Of a DNA stretch of 24,596 nucleotides, positions 8,115 through 15,764 are shown piece after piece; positions within the stretch are counted from its first letter, which is position 1; each line of letters starts with the position of its first letter. Where the stretch lies: the NCBI GenBank assembly GCA_964390795.1, contig CAYMLQ010000047.1:1-24596 (forward strand), in the 5' to 3' direction. The notes under the pieces were generated by a model. The model did not search any database and had not been told where the DNA came from. It saw only the letters and a list, made by a program, of their open reading frames with translations. Origin of the DNA: CAYMLQ01 sp964390795 (GTDB taxonomy: Bacteria > Verrucomicrobiota > Kiritimatiellia > RFP12 > UBA1067). The position numbers were made by a program, and so were the translations under genes.

Positions 8115-11100
8115 TCACCATGTTTGAAAAACGCCGAACCAGCGGCGGCTATTGGAATCGCTGCCGTCGTTCACGTAGAGCGAAAACGTTCCCTGCGGCT
8201 CGGCGAAGTACCCCATGCCGCCCTGCCACACAACCGCATATTCCGCTTTCGAGCGGACATCCTCCGAGGCGGGTCTCGTTTCCCAAACCAACTCGTTCTT
8301 GCCCTTCAGAGCCCTTGCCACATCAAGCTGGTTCACGCCCTGCGGAAGACTGTCGTGACCGAAGTCGCCGGCACGGATCGTCTTTTGCCAGCCGTTCTGC
8401 AACCCAAAGGTCAGCTTCACAACGCCCTTGGGGTTGAACGCGTCAGAACGCGCATAGCGGATCAACCCGTCCAACAGGCAGGTGCCTTCGGGCGTGCCGG
8501 AGAGCACGTCCAACCCAAACGTCAGCAGCGCGCGGCCCGCGCCGGTCCGCGCTTCGCCCGCATAGAGGAAATAGCCGCTAAGCCCCTCGCCGACGACCAT
8601 CATCTCCTCGGTGCGCAGGCCGGCGAAGGGCAGCGTCTTACCCCGCTTCAGAATCCGGAATCCCAGCGGCGAGAGGTAGCCTTCGTGCGGGAAATCCCCA
8701 AGCGCGGGATGCTTGGCGAACGCCGTACCCACTTGGTCTCCCATCGACCACCAGCCCAGGCTCACGTTCGGATTGCCCTCGGTGCCGTTGATGAGGAGCA
8801 CGCGCTTGCCTACAGCCAGCGCGGCATCGACATCCGGCGCTCCGACGCGGGAGATCAGAAGACCCGCCTGCTGCGCGCCGGGCGCTCCCGAGGCGGTCAG
8901 CCCCGCGTAGAGTTTTTCTAAAGCGGGCATCAGAGATGGGGTGACGGCGATGCCGGCACCATCTTGTTTGTGCCGCTTGGGGAAGAGCCAAAAATCCCAT
9001 GTGTTGCGGACCGGCGGCTCGCGGGAACGCTCGCCCTCCAGGTCAGGACTCCGGACTCCGGACACAACGACATCGAGGATCGCATGGACAGGTTTCGCCA
9101 CATCCGGGATCGCAGTGGCCGCCTCCGCAAGCAGCCGCGTGCTGCCCTGTTCGACGTCGCCGCCCGCGCACTCGCCCTGCGCGAGCGCGACATCGCCTGA
9201 CCGCAGCGTCCACCGCAGCAGCGCCTTCGCAATGGGCGCGTCGCCGTAATGCGTGATCCAGAAGGAGGCCTTCACCGTATCGCCCGAGGTCGCGATCCGG
9301 ACTTCGGGATCGGTCTTGAGCAGGAGCGCCGTCGGCCCGTTGAACAGGCGGAACGCTTCCGGGGTCGAGCCGTTCTTCTTCACCTCCCAGAACGCGTTGA
9401 AAAGCCCTTGGGCGCTATAGGTGTTTCCCTGCTGAACGATCACATCGACGATGGTCCAGAAATCGTACCCGTCGCAGGCCGGATCCCTGCGGGCGGACTC
9501 GATGCCGCGCTTCTGGTAATGGCTTTGCAGGGCGTGGGCCGCGTCCTGACACGCGTCGCCCCAACGCCGATCCAGCCCGGCCACAGCGAGCCGGGCGTCG
9601 CGTGCGGCGAGCGTGACGGGCGGCAGCATGACGCCCGAGAAACGCGGTTCCAGACGCGGATCCTGCTTGACGCACAGGTTCAGATACTCGTGCGCGACGA
9701 AGGGCGCGTCGCATGGGAAACTACCAGGACTCCAGACGTTGACCGGTCCGTTCCGGAAATCCGAATTCTCCGCCGTGTTGTAGTTGCCATCCTGATGGAT
9801 CGCCAAGCGGTCGGGGTCGAGGCGCTTGGTCAGTTTGTAGATCTCCTTGTCCAGTGGCTTGCCGAGAAGGCCCTCGTTTCCCGTGCAGTACGTCGTGAAC
9901 GACACGTGCCGGCGGTAGTGCTGATACAGTTCGGTCAGATCGCGCACGGGGTCGAACGCGAAGGCCTCGGTCGGATAGTCGCCGTAATAAGGCAGTTCGG
10001 GCTGGATCATGATTCCGGCCTCGTCCGCGGCTTCGAAATATTCCGGCAGCTCGCAGTGCGTGTGCAGGCGGACGTAATTGAAGCCGGCGGCGTGCGCGAT
10101 CTTCAGGCGCTTGAGGTGCTCTTCACGCGAGGCGGGCGAGGCCAGCGTGAGAGGATACACGAAGTCGTCGCCGAACCCGCGAACGAAGAACGGCTTGTTG
10201 TTCAGGAAGAAGCGGTCACCGCGGACCTCAATCTTTCTGACGCCGAACCGCTCCGCCCAGCCGTGGACCGGCTTGTCGCCGTCGCACAGCGTGATCTCGG
10301 CCAGGTACAGGCTGGGATGTTCGGGCGACCACGGGAGAAAGGGGGTGAGCGGTATGCGACAAACAACACCCGCGCTCAGCTTGCCCTCCGAGAATACGAC
10401 CGGCGTGCTCCCGGCCTGTGGCGCAGGCTCGGCCCGAGCTGCGCCCGACGGCTCGCGGGAACGCTCGCCCTCCAGAGCCGCCCTGACCGTCACCTTCAAC
10501 ACCGGATGTTTGAGCGCTCCTGCGGCTGTGGCGTACGCGACTGTCGCATGCACCTCGGCGGTCTGCTTGTCGAAGTCGCCTCGCACCCAGGCGTCGTCGA
10601 TGCGCATGTCGGGCGTAGCTTCGACTTCCACGTCCCGGTAGAGGCCGCCGAACCGGTGCGTGGAACTGAACAACCCTTTGCGGCTCGGCACTGTGTTGTT
10701 GACCGCCGCGACGACGACGGCCTGCGTTCCGGCCTGGACGAGGTCGGTGATGTCGTACTTGTAGGTGCCGCAATAGGTGTCCACCCACGCGACCGTCTTG
10801 CCGTTGACCCAGAACCAGCCTTGCGAGCGCACGCCGCCGATTTTTAGCCACACGCGTTTTCCCGTCCACGCGGCTGGGACATCGACGGTCTTGCGGTACC
10901 ACGCCTCGCCCTCGTAGCGGTTGCGCAGCGGTTTGGCGCAGTGGTCCCACTTGCAGTCCCACGAGTCGCCCATGCCGGGTTCGCCCACGCCCTGCGCCTC
11001 CCAGCAGCCCGGCACCTGAAGGATTTCCGACCCCGGCCACGGTTTAGAATAGAACGCCCGCCAGTACGGATGGCGCGACGGTGCGACGCCCTGCGTGACG

Positions 11101-11312
11101 AACTCCCACTCCCCGCGCAGCGATACCACGTCCTGCAGCGGCGAATGCACGGCGGGATTCACGACCGCAGGCTGCGCTTTGCGGTATCCCCACATTTCCA
11201 CACCGGAGAGTCCTTCCTCATCGGCGGATGCCAACGCCGCAATCCCGCCCCACGCAATCAGGAGGATATGCCTGACCCCGTAATTTCCAAGTACCCGTCG
11301 AGTCGCTTTCAT
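8115..11312 (-). CDS. Secreted glycoside hydrolase family 2 enzyme (beta-galactosidase-like)
   Basis: The product is 1065 residues with an N-terminal export signal (hydrophobic HILLIAWGGIAALASA before DEE). The order is GH2 sugar-binding jelly roll at about 55-235 (GEWEFV, EGEAWYRKTVDVP, WFWVNGK, YDITDLV), an Ig-like domain at about 236-365, then a TIM barrel from about 370 (FFVRGFGDD, AGFNYVRLHTHCELPEYFEAADEAGI). The likely acid/base is Glu480 in TGNEG and the likely nucleophile Glu542 in VAHEYLN. A long C-terminal part of about 400 residues contains NTWDFWLFP, usual in large GH2 proteins of PVC bacteria. Two loops carry the same nine-residue peptide LEGERSREP (residues 280-288 and 758-766), encoded by identical DNA. 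It starts 40 bases after the upstream sulfatase stop, so the two are probably cotranscribed. The exact glycosidic specificity cannot be read from the sequence. A run of eight G bases directly precedes the ATG. Confidence 0.9.
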   Translation of the reverse strand: MKATRRVLGNYGVRHILLIAWGGIAALASADEEGLSGVEMWGYRKAQPAVVNPAVHSPLQDVVSLRGEWEFVTQGVAPSRHPYWRAFYSKPWPGSEILQVPGCWEAQGVGEPGMGDSWDCKWDHCAKPLRNRYEGEAWYRKTVDVPAAWTGKRVWLKIGGVRSQGWFWVNGKTVAWVDTYCGTYKYDITDLVQAGTQAVVVAAVNNTVPSRKGLFSSTHRFGGLYRDVEVEATPDMRIDDAWVRGDFDKQTAEVHATVAYATAAGALKHPVLKVTVRAALEGERSREPSGAARAEPAPQAGSTPVVFSEGKLSAGVVCRIPLTPFLPWSPEHPSLYLAEITLCDGDKPVHGWAERFGVRKIEVRGDRFFLNNKPFFVRGFGDDFVYPLTLASPASREEHLKRLKIAHAAGFNYVRLHTHCELPEYFEAADEAGIMIQPELPYYGDYPTEAFAFDPVRDLTELYQHYRRHVSFTTYCTGNEGLLGKPLDKEIYKLTKRLDPDRLAIHQDGNYNTAENSDFRNGPVNVWSPGSFPCDAPFVAHEYLNLCVKQDPRLEPRFSGVMLPPVTLAARDARLAVAGLDRRWGDACQDAAHALQSHYQKRGIESARRDPACDGYDFWTIVDVIVQQGNTYSAQGLFNAFWEVKKNGSTPEAFRLFNGPTALLLKTDPEVRIATSGDTVKASFWITHYGDAPIAKALLRWTLRSGDVALAQGECAGGDVEQGSTRLLAEAATAIPDVAKPVHAILDVVVSGVRSPDLEGERSREPPVRNTWDFWLFPKRHKQDGAGIAVTPSLMPALEKLYAGLTASGAPGAQQAGLLISRVGAPDVDAALAVGKRVLLINGTEGNPNVSLGWWSMGDQVGTAFAKHPALGDFPHEGYLSPLGFRILKRGKTLPFAGLRTEEMMVVGEGLSGYFLYAGEARTGAGRALLTFGLDVLSGTPEGTCLLDGLIRYARSDAFNPKGVVKLTFGLQNGWQKTIRAGDFGHDSLPQGVNQLDVARALKGKNELVWETRPASEDVRSKAEYAVVWQGGMGYFAEPQGTFSLYVNDGSDSNSRRWFGVFQTW
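9015..9041 (-). repeat. 27-bp repeat copy A inside the GH2 gene
   Basis: This is identical over all 27 bases to 10449-10475 and in the same orientation and frame. It encodes LEGERSREP at residues 758-766, between DVVVSGVRSPD and PVRNTWDFW, where it looks like an inserted loop. The match stops at both ends exactly at nine codons. Confidence 0.85.
9046..9066. repeat. Short heptamer array GGACTCC next to repeat copy A
   Basis: Three 7-base units in a row: GGACTCC, GGACTCC, GGACACA. It lies four bases from the 27-bp repeat and within the GH2 coding sequence (peptide VSGVRSPD). The ACTCC core is shared with the intergenic arrays at 18071-18112 and 22878-22905. Confidence 0.55.
10449..10475 (-). 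repeat. 27-bp repeat copy B inside the GH2 gene
   Basis: This is the second exact copy of the 27-bp sequence, encoding LEGERSREP at residues 280-288 of the GH2 protein. It is followed by an Ala-, Pro- and Arg-rich stretch (SGAARAEPAPQAGS) that looks like a low-complexity loop in the Ig-like domain. Its 27 bases contain the hexamer GCTCGC twice, 12 bases apart. Confidence 0.85.
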
Positions 11313-11352
11313 CCCCCCCCGCTAATTACGTCACAGTTATAGACAAGGCGAC

Positions 11353-12921
11353 TCACCTCGCCGGCGCCTTCTCGAAGTCCGACGCATTCACCCAGTCGGC
11401 CGGGATCTTCTCGCCCGCACCCACCTTCTCGTAATATCCGCGCATCTTCTCGTTCGCATGCGGATACTCGTCGAAGACCTTGCCGTTACCCAGCGCTCTC
11501 GGATCTTCTTGCGCTTTCAACGCGTCGAAGAGTTGCGTCTTGAGAGCGCTCACGTCTTTCTTGCCCGCCAGATTTGTCAAACAATCGGCATCGCTCCGCA
11601 GATCATAAAGCTCCTCCGCGCCGCGCTTGCCGAAACAGGCATCCCAATATTTCTTGGCCGCCGGATCGCCGCGCGCCTTCAGCACCTCGGTCTTCGTCGG
11701 GCTGCCATCCACGTCCAGATAGCCGGTCTCGGGGTTGCACGCGGGCCAGCGCGACGGCTCGAAGTTGTGCAGGTAGAGCGTGTCGTCCTTGACGATGCCG
11801 CGCATGGGATAGCCCTCGTCGTGCGGGCGGCCGATGTCGTTGCGCTCGCGCCCGACGAGCACGTGATCGCGCACGGGATTCACCCGTCCGCCTTTGTCCG
11901 CAAACAGGATATCCGTGAGGCTGCGTCCCTGCGCCGGCGCCATCCCCGTCTTCTCCCACGCCACACCCGCGACCTGTACGAACGTCGGCGCGAGGTCGAT
12001 GAAACTCACGTAGTCGTCCACCGTGCGGCCCGGCGCTTTGAGCGCGCCCTTCCACATGACCGCCAGCGGCAAGTGATTCGCATCGGCGTATGTCTGCCCC
12101 TTGCAGCGCGGAAAAGGCATGCCGTTGTCGGCGGTGACCACCACCAGCGTGTTCTCGAGCTGGCCCCGCCTCTCCAGCTCCGCCAGCATACGCCCGAGGT
12201 GCGTGTCGAAATGCTCGACCTCAAAGGCATAGTCGAGCAGATCGTTGCGAACCGTCTCGTTGTCCGGCCAGTAGCCTGGCACGCGCGGCAGGTCCGCGGT
12301 TTTCTTTCCGCCCTTCGACGCGCCCGTGCCATACTCGTAGCCGCGGTGCGGCTCCACGCAGCCGAACCAGAAACACCACGGCTGATTCGTGGGCGAGACG
12401 TCGAGAAAGTCCTCGAAGTTCGCGGCATAGTCGTTCTTGGCGATGCCTTGAGTCACCGGCGTCAGCGTACGTTTGTTGAAGGGCCGCCCCGCCATCTGAC
12501 GCGGCCTGCCCTCGGCGTCTTTGGCCACGCCGGGCGACCAGCCCTTCAGCGTCATGCCGACAAAATATCCGTTCTCACCCAACGCCTCCGCATAGGTCTT
12601 GAACTCGGCAGGGAAATAGCACCAGTGGTTCGCCGCGGCCTTGAGCTGCCACGGGTTCCGGCCTGTGAGGATACTCGCCCGCGACGGCGCGCACTTGGCG
12701 GTCGGCGTATAGGCGTGCGTGAAGAGCACGCCGTCGCGTGCCACGCGGTCAAAGGCCGGCGTCTTGACCCACGTACAGCCGTACGCGCCCGCGTGGCCGT
12801 ACGACCAGTCGTCCGCAAGCGCGAAGAGAATATTAGGCCGCGCGGGTGCGGAGGACTGCGAATACGCGGCACCCTCCATAAAAATCGCACACACGACGAA
12901 TACGAGAACATATCGCACCAT
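11353..12921 (-). CDS. Secreted sulfatase, Cys-type (S1 family)
   Basis: The product is 522 residues from the ATG at 12921. A signal peptide (hydrophobic YVLVFVVCAIF, likely cleaved after AYS) precedes the sulfatase fold. The metal-binding pair is Asp37-Asp38 in PNILFALADDWSYGH. The active-site signature is CAPSRASILTG, with Cys77 as the residue converted to formylglycine. A later metal site is VVVTADNGMPF. Because the residue is Cys in a CxPxR context, either an FGE-type or a radical-SAM (anSME) maturase could activate it; neither is in the window. TLKGWSP and the overall length fit heparan-sulfamidase-like or related S1 subfamilies, but the substrate is uncertain. The start has AAGGGGGTG upstream; the next in-frame initiator, TTG at 12942, would spoil the signal peptide. 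The GH2 gene follows after 40 bases. Confidence 0.92.
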   Translation of the reverse strand: MVRYVLVFVVCAIFMEGAAYSQSSAPARPNILFALADDWSYGHAGAYGCTWVKTPAFDRVARDGVLFTHAYTPTAKCAPSRASILTGRNPWQLKAAANHWCYFPAEFKTYAEALGENGYFVGMTLKGWSPGVAKDAEGRPRQMAGRPFNKRTLTPVTQGIAKNDYAANFEDFLDVSPTNQPWCFWFGCVEPHRGYEYGTGASKGGKKTADLPRVPGYWPDNETVRNDLLDYAFEVEHFDTHLGRMLAELERRGQLENTLVVVTADNGMPFPRCKGQTYADANHLPLAVMWKGALKAPGRTVDDYVSFIDLAPTFVQVAGVAWEKTGMAPAQGRSLTDILFADKGGRVNPVRDHVLVGRERNDIGRPHDEGYPMRGIVKDDTLYLHNFEPSRWPACNPETGYLDVDGSPTKTEVLKARGDPAAKKYWDACFGKRGAEELYDLRSDADCLTNLAGKKDVSALKTQLFDALKAQEDPRALGNGKVFDEYPHANEKMRGYYEKVGAGEKIPADWVNASDFEKAPAR

Positions 12922-12943
12922 AGCCACCCCCTTGATGACCAAG

Positions 12944-12973
12944 ACAATAGCAGAGACGCCCCAGCCACCTCAA
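12944..12973 (-). promoter_or_regulatory. Candidate promoter for the sulfatase-GH2-FAD genes
   Basis: On the minus strand TTGAGG (12973-12968) is followed after 18 bases by TATTGT (12949-12944). Transcription would begin near 12937, about 16 bases before the ATG, which leaves room for the strong ribosome binding site. Each box matches consensus at four of six positions. Confidence 0.35.
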
Positions 12974-13086
12974 CACTTTGTTCGTGGCATGTCGGCGGTC
13001 GTGCAACAGCGCCCTCCGTATGCATGGCGTCCACGTTATAGGCTCGATAGTATCAGCCGTGCTGAAAGATAGTTCCGGTCGATTCT

Positions 13087-13149
13087 GTATCTGTCAGTGG
13101 GTGATCGAAATTCCACACCTCTCGAAGTGTGGAATGGGTGTACAGATAC
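13087..13149. repeat. Nested inverted repeats between the two sulfatase genes
   Basis: The outer arms GTATCTGT (13087-13094) and ACAGATAC (13142-13149) are perfect. They enclose a second perfect pair, ATTCCACAC (13110-13118) and GTGTGGAAT (13127-13135), with an 8-base loop. The inner hairpin on the minus strand is followed by TTTCG, a weak U-tract, so it could be a poor terminator for the 13223-14758 sulfatase gene or a regulator site. Confidence 0.6.
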
Positions 13150-13183
13150 GCGATTGCCGCGCGAGCCCTGCTTTCGTGATCAG

Positions 13184-13213
13184 ATTCGCGCCCATTCGCG
13201 TGGATTCGCGGGC
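13184..13213. repeat. Three tandem 10-bp units of ATTCGCGNNN
   Basis: The units are ATTCGCGCCC, ATTCGCGTGG and ATTCGCGGGC in direct succession, ending nine bases beyond the stop codon of the 13223-14758 sulfatase gene. Together with the nested palindrome they account for much of the 301-bp gene-free stretch 12922-13222, in which no other gene was seen. Confidence 0.6.
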
Positions 13214-13222
13214 AAAAGAATT

Positions 13223-14758
13223 TCAGCCGAACTTCTCGAAAACCGCCTGATCGCCGGCCTCGGCCATGTGTTTGCGTAAGCGCTCTTTTAACTCCTTCAC
13301 CACTCCCGCATTCGCGGGATCTGCGTAAACGTTGCGTGTTTCGCCGGGATCTTTGAGCAAATCAAACAGTTCATGCTGGCCCTTCGGCAACAGGCACAGC
13401 TTCCACTCTTTGGTGCGAACCATGCGGGAGGCGGCTGGCGATTTCGGCTCATTGCGCTCGCCGAATACCGCCTGAGACCCGGCCTCGCCGCCGCTGATCA
13501 CGCCGCGCAGCGTGCGTCCGTGCGCCTTGGGCAGCGTTGCGGCGCCCAGATAATCGAGGAAGGTCGGCGGCAGATCCACCGCTGAAACCAGCGACTCCGA
13601 CACCGTGCCCGCAGGGATCACGCCCGGCAGGCGCAGCAGCAGCGGAACGCGCATCAGATCGTCATAGAAGGTGCCGAGCGTCTTATCCATCAGGCCGTGC
13701 TGGCCCAGCATGTTGCCGTGGTCGCTGGTGAAAACCACCAGCGTCTTGTCGGTCAGGCCGAGTTCGTCGAGCGCGTCAAGGATGCGGCCGATGCAGGCGT
13801 CCATCAGCGTGATCTGCGCCGCGTAGCAGCGCAGGTACTCGCGCAGGCCGGCCTCGCCATAGAGGCGCCCCATGCGTCCTGAAGCCGAGTTCTTCCACGC
13901 TTCCGCCGGCGTGTTCCATGTTTCGGGTAGCGGCAGCTTGGCGGGATCATACATGTCGTAGTAAGGCGACGGCGCGATCCACGGCGCGTGCGGAGGACTC
14001 ACGGAATAGGTGAGTGCGAACGGCTCGCTCTGGTGCCTTTTGAGCAGGCTGATGCAGTGATCCGCCAGCACAGATTCGTAGTGATACTCGGGCTTGCGGC
14101 AGGAGCGCCCGATCACGCCGACGTCCTGCTTGGGCGTCCCTTTCTCCTCGCGCCAGCGCGTGTGCGCCTCGGACACCTCCTTGCGCAGCCACACCTCGCC
14201 GACCTTCTCGGTCTCACCCTCGCGCGGGCCGGCATCGAACGCGGCCGCGCCGGCCGCGGTCAGCCGCTCTTTCATCAGCTTGCGCACGGCCTGCTCGTCA
14301 TCCTCCTTGAAGCAGGACAGTTCCGGCACCATCCCTAGGTGCCACTTGCCCAATTGGTGGCAGGCGTAGCCGCGCTCGGCCAGCGGGTGCTGGTAGACGC
14401 GCTGCGGCTCGCGCAGGCGCAGCGGGTCGGAGTCGCCCTTGCCCTCGATGTTGCGGCCCAGCCCCAGCGAGGACGGGTAGAGGCCGGTTTCGATGCACAG
14501 GCGCGTCGGCGAGCAGTAGGGAACCGGCACAAACGCCTGCGTGAAGCGCACGCCGCCCTTGGCCAGCCGGTCGAGGTTCGGCGTCTTGACAAAAGGATGC
14601 CCCGCGCAGCCCAGCCACTGCGCATGGTGCTGGTCGGTCATGAGCACCAGCAGGTTCGGCTTCGGCGGGGCCGCCTCTTCGGCCCGCACGGATCCGGCCC
14701 ACAAGCCGCCGGCCGCGCCCGCGGCCGCCCCCCTCACAAACGCCCTTCGGTTCAGCAT
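13223..14758 (-). CDS. Tat-exported sulfatase, Cys-type (S1 family)
   Basis: The product is 511 residues from the ATG at 14758, preceded by AAAGGGG. The N-terminus is a twin-arginine signal (LNRRAFVRGAAAGAAGGLWAG, then VRA before EEA), so export of the folded protein is expected. The catalytic signature is CSPTRLCIETG with Cys82 as the formylglycine precursor. Metal ligands are visible in LMTDQHHAQWLG (Asp42) and in VVFTSDHGNMLGQHGLMDK. That last motif and the family length match choline-sulfatase/arylsulfatase-like members of S1, but the natural substrate cannot be fixed. It begins 52 bases after the DUF1080 stop, so it is probably cotranscribed with it. A GTG at 14794 is in frame but would spoil the Tat signal. 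The different export route from its sulfatase neighbour (Sec versus Tat) may reflect cofactor loading or maturation in the cytoplasm, which is inference. Confidence 0.92.
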   Translation of the reverse strand: MLNRRAFVRGAAAGAAGGLWAGSVRAEEAAPPKPNLLVLMTDQHHAQWLGCAGHPFVKTPNLDRLAKGGVRFTQAFVPVPYCSPTRLCIETGLYPSSLGLGRNIEGKGDSDPLRLREPQRVYQHPLAERGYACHQLGKWHLGMVPELSCFKEDDEQAVRKLMKERLTAAGAAAFDAGPREGETEKVGEVWLRKEVSEAHTRWREEKGTPKQDVGVIGRSCRKPEYHYESVLADHCISLLKRHQSEPFALTYSVSPPHAPWIAPSPYYDMYDPAKLPLPETWNTPAEAWKNSASGRMGRLYGEAGLREYLRCYAAQITLMDACIGRILDALDELGLTDKTLVVFTSDHGNMLGQHGLMDKTLGTFYDDLMRVPLLLRLPGVIPAGTVSESLVSAVDLPPTFLDYLGAATLPKAHGRTLRGVISGGEAGSQAVFGERNEPKSPAASRMVRTKEWKLCLLPKGQHELFDLLKDPGETRNVYADPANAGVVKELKERLRKHMAEAGDQAVFEKFG

Positions 14759-14810
14759 ACGGGCCCCTTTGACTTCAACCCTGCTGGGCGCCACGATGCC
14801 GCGCCGCAGC

Positions 14811-15527
14811 CTATTCCAGGACTTTGATCTTGATGTTGCGGTAGGACACCTTATCCGTGTGATCTTGCAGCAGGATGTGGCCGGACGGCTGCTCGCCCCA
14901 GTTCGGGTGCTTGCTGAACTTGCTTAAGGCCACCGCCGCGCGGAACGCGTCGGAGCCGCGTTCGAACTCGACCACCTTCTCGCCGTTGAGCCAGTGCTCC
15001 ACGTGCTTGCCCTTGCAGACGATCATCGCGCTGTTCCACTCGCCCACCGGATTCGGCTTCGCGCCGACCGCAGGCATGACATCGTAGAAGGACGCGACCT
15101 TGCGGTTGCCGTCGCGCCCCATTTTCGCATCGGGATGCGCCGCGTCGAGCACCTGGTACTCGAAGGTGGTGCCGCCATTCACTTTGGGGTTGAAGAGATA
15201 TTTGATGCCGCTGTTCGCGGCGGCCGTCAGCCGGAAATCGGCCTTCAGAATAAAATTGGTGAAGACCGCCTTCGTGATGATGTCGCCGCCCGTGCCTTTC
15301 GGGTTTTTGGGCTCGACGGTCAGCACGCCGTCGGCCATGATCCAGCCCTTTTCAGGGAACGCGTCGCGCCCGATACTGCGCCAGCCCTCAGAGCACGCGC
15401 CATTCCACAGCAAACGCCAGCCTTCGCTCTTCTCCTGATCGGTCAGCGCATTGACCGCTTGCGCGTCCGCGCCGAACAGCGCGGTCGCGCTCATGATCGC
15501 CGCAACTGCAATCAAATTCTTCTTCAT
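14811..15527 (-). CDS. Secreted DUF1080 protein (3-keto-disaccharide hydrolase family)
   Basis: The product is 238 residues from the ATG at 15527, preceded by a good AAGGA at 6 bases. A signal peptide (MKKNLIAVAAIMSATALFGADAQA) leads into a single DUF1080 domain (PF06439), a concanavalin-like beta-sandwich. Family marks are WRLLWNG, WIMADGVLTV, FILKADFRL, NSGIKYLF, EYQVLDAAHPDA, GEWNSAMIVCKGKHVEHWLNG and the closing SGHILLQDHTDKVSYRNIKIK. Family members cleave 3-keto-glycosides made by oxidoreductases, or are uncharacterised. In this window the only candidate sugar oxidoreductase is the secreted FAD protein at the other end of the block. A strong promoter lies directly upstream, and a MITE-like element ends at its -35 box. 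In-frame sequence upstream to 15653 lacks a ribosome binding site and enters that element. Confidence 0.9.
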   Translation of the reverse strand: MKKNLIAVAAIMSATALFGADAQAVNALTDQEKSEGWRLLWNGACSEGWRSIGRDAFPEKGWIMADGVLTVEPKNPKGTGGDIITKAVFTNFILKADFRLTAAANSGIKYLFNPKVNGGTTFEYQVLDAAHPDAKMGRDGNRKVASFYDVMPAVGAKPNPVGEWNSAMIVCKGKHVEHWLNGEKVVEFERGSDAFRAAVALSKFSKHPNWGEQPSGHILLQDHTDKVSYRNIKIKVLE

Positions 15528-15561
15528 CGCATATCCTTCCACAGGGTTTGAACAGGGTACA

Positions 15562-15590
15562 ATCGTATGCGCCACACGCGCCAGTGTCAA
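15562..15590 (-). promoter_or_regulatory. Strong sigma-70-like promoter for the DUF1080-sulfatase genes
   Basis: On the minus strand a perfect TTGACA (15590-15585) is followed after exactly 17 bases by TACGAT (15567-15562). Transcription should start near 15555, giving a leader of about 28 bases with AAGGA before the ATG at 15527. The -35 box lies within the 7-bp direct repeat that borders the MITE-like element. Confidence 0.65.
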
Positions 15591-15764
15591 CCCAGCAATT
15601 GTAAATTTGACTTCAACGTTCGCTCGCAACCGCGCTCGGAGATCGCGGGCCACCTCGCGCAGTGCATCTTTCAGGGGTGGCGCGCGGCCTCCGGACGCGC
15701 CCTGCGCAAGATTCCGCGCAGGTTTGTGAACGGAAAAGCCAAATCTAGAATTGCTGGTGTCAAC
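15585..15764. mobile_element. MITE-like element with terminal inverted repeats and 7-bp direct repeats
   Basis: The core is 15592-15757 (166 bp). Reading inward from each end, both arms begin CCAGCAATT; over 30 bases they agree at 24 positions (mismatches at 10, 13, 19, 23, 24 and 25) and both end in CGTTC. The core is flanked by identical TGTCAAC at 15585-15591 and 15758-15764, as expected of a target-site duplication. There is no transposase frame inside, and a further hairpin CCTGCGC-N8-GCGCAGG sits at 15701-15722. The right direct repeat abuts the stop codon of the metallo-beta-lactamase-fold gene. It could instead be a chance palindrome, but the coincidence of ends and flanks argues against that. 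Confidence 0.65.

Noticed and set aside
8115..11312. LEGERSREP stretches as signs of frameshift or sequencing error in the GH2 gene
   Set aside because: Both are exact 27-base copies that keep frame, and conserved GH2 motifs lie in the same frame on each side.
12922..13222. Small genes in the gap between the sulfatases
   Set aside because: The open frames lack ribosome sites and run across palindromes and tandem repeats; no protein-like pattern was seen.
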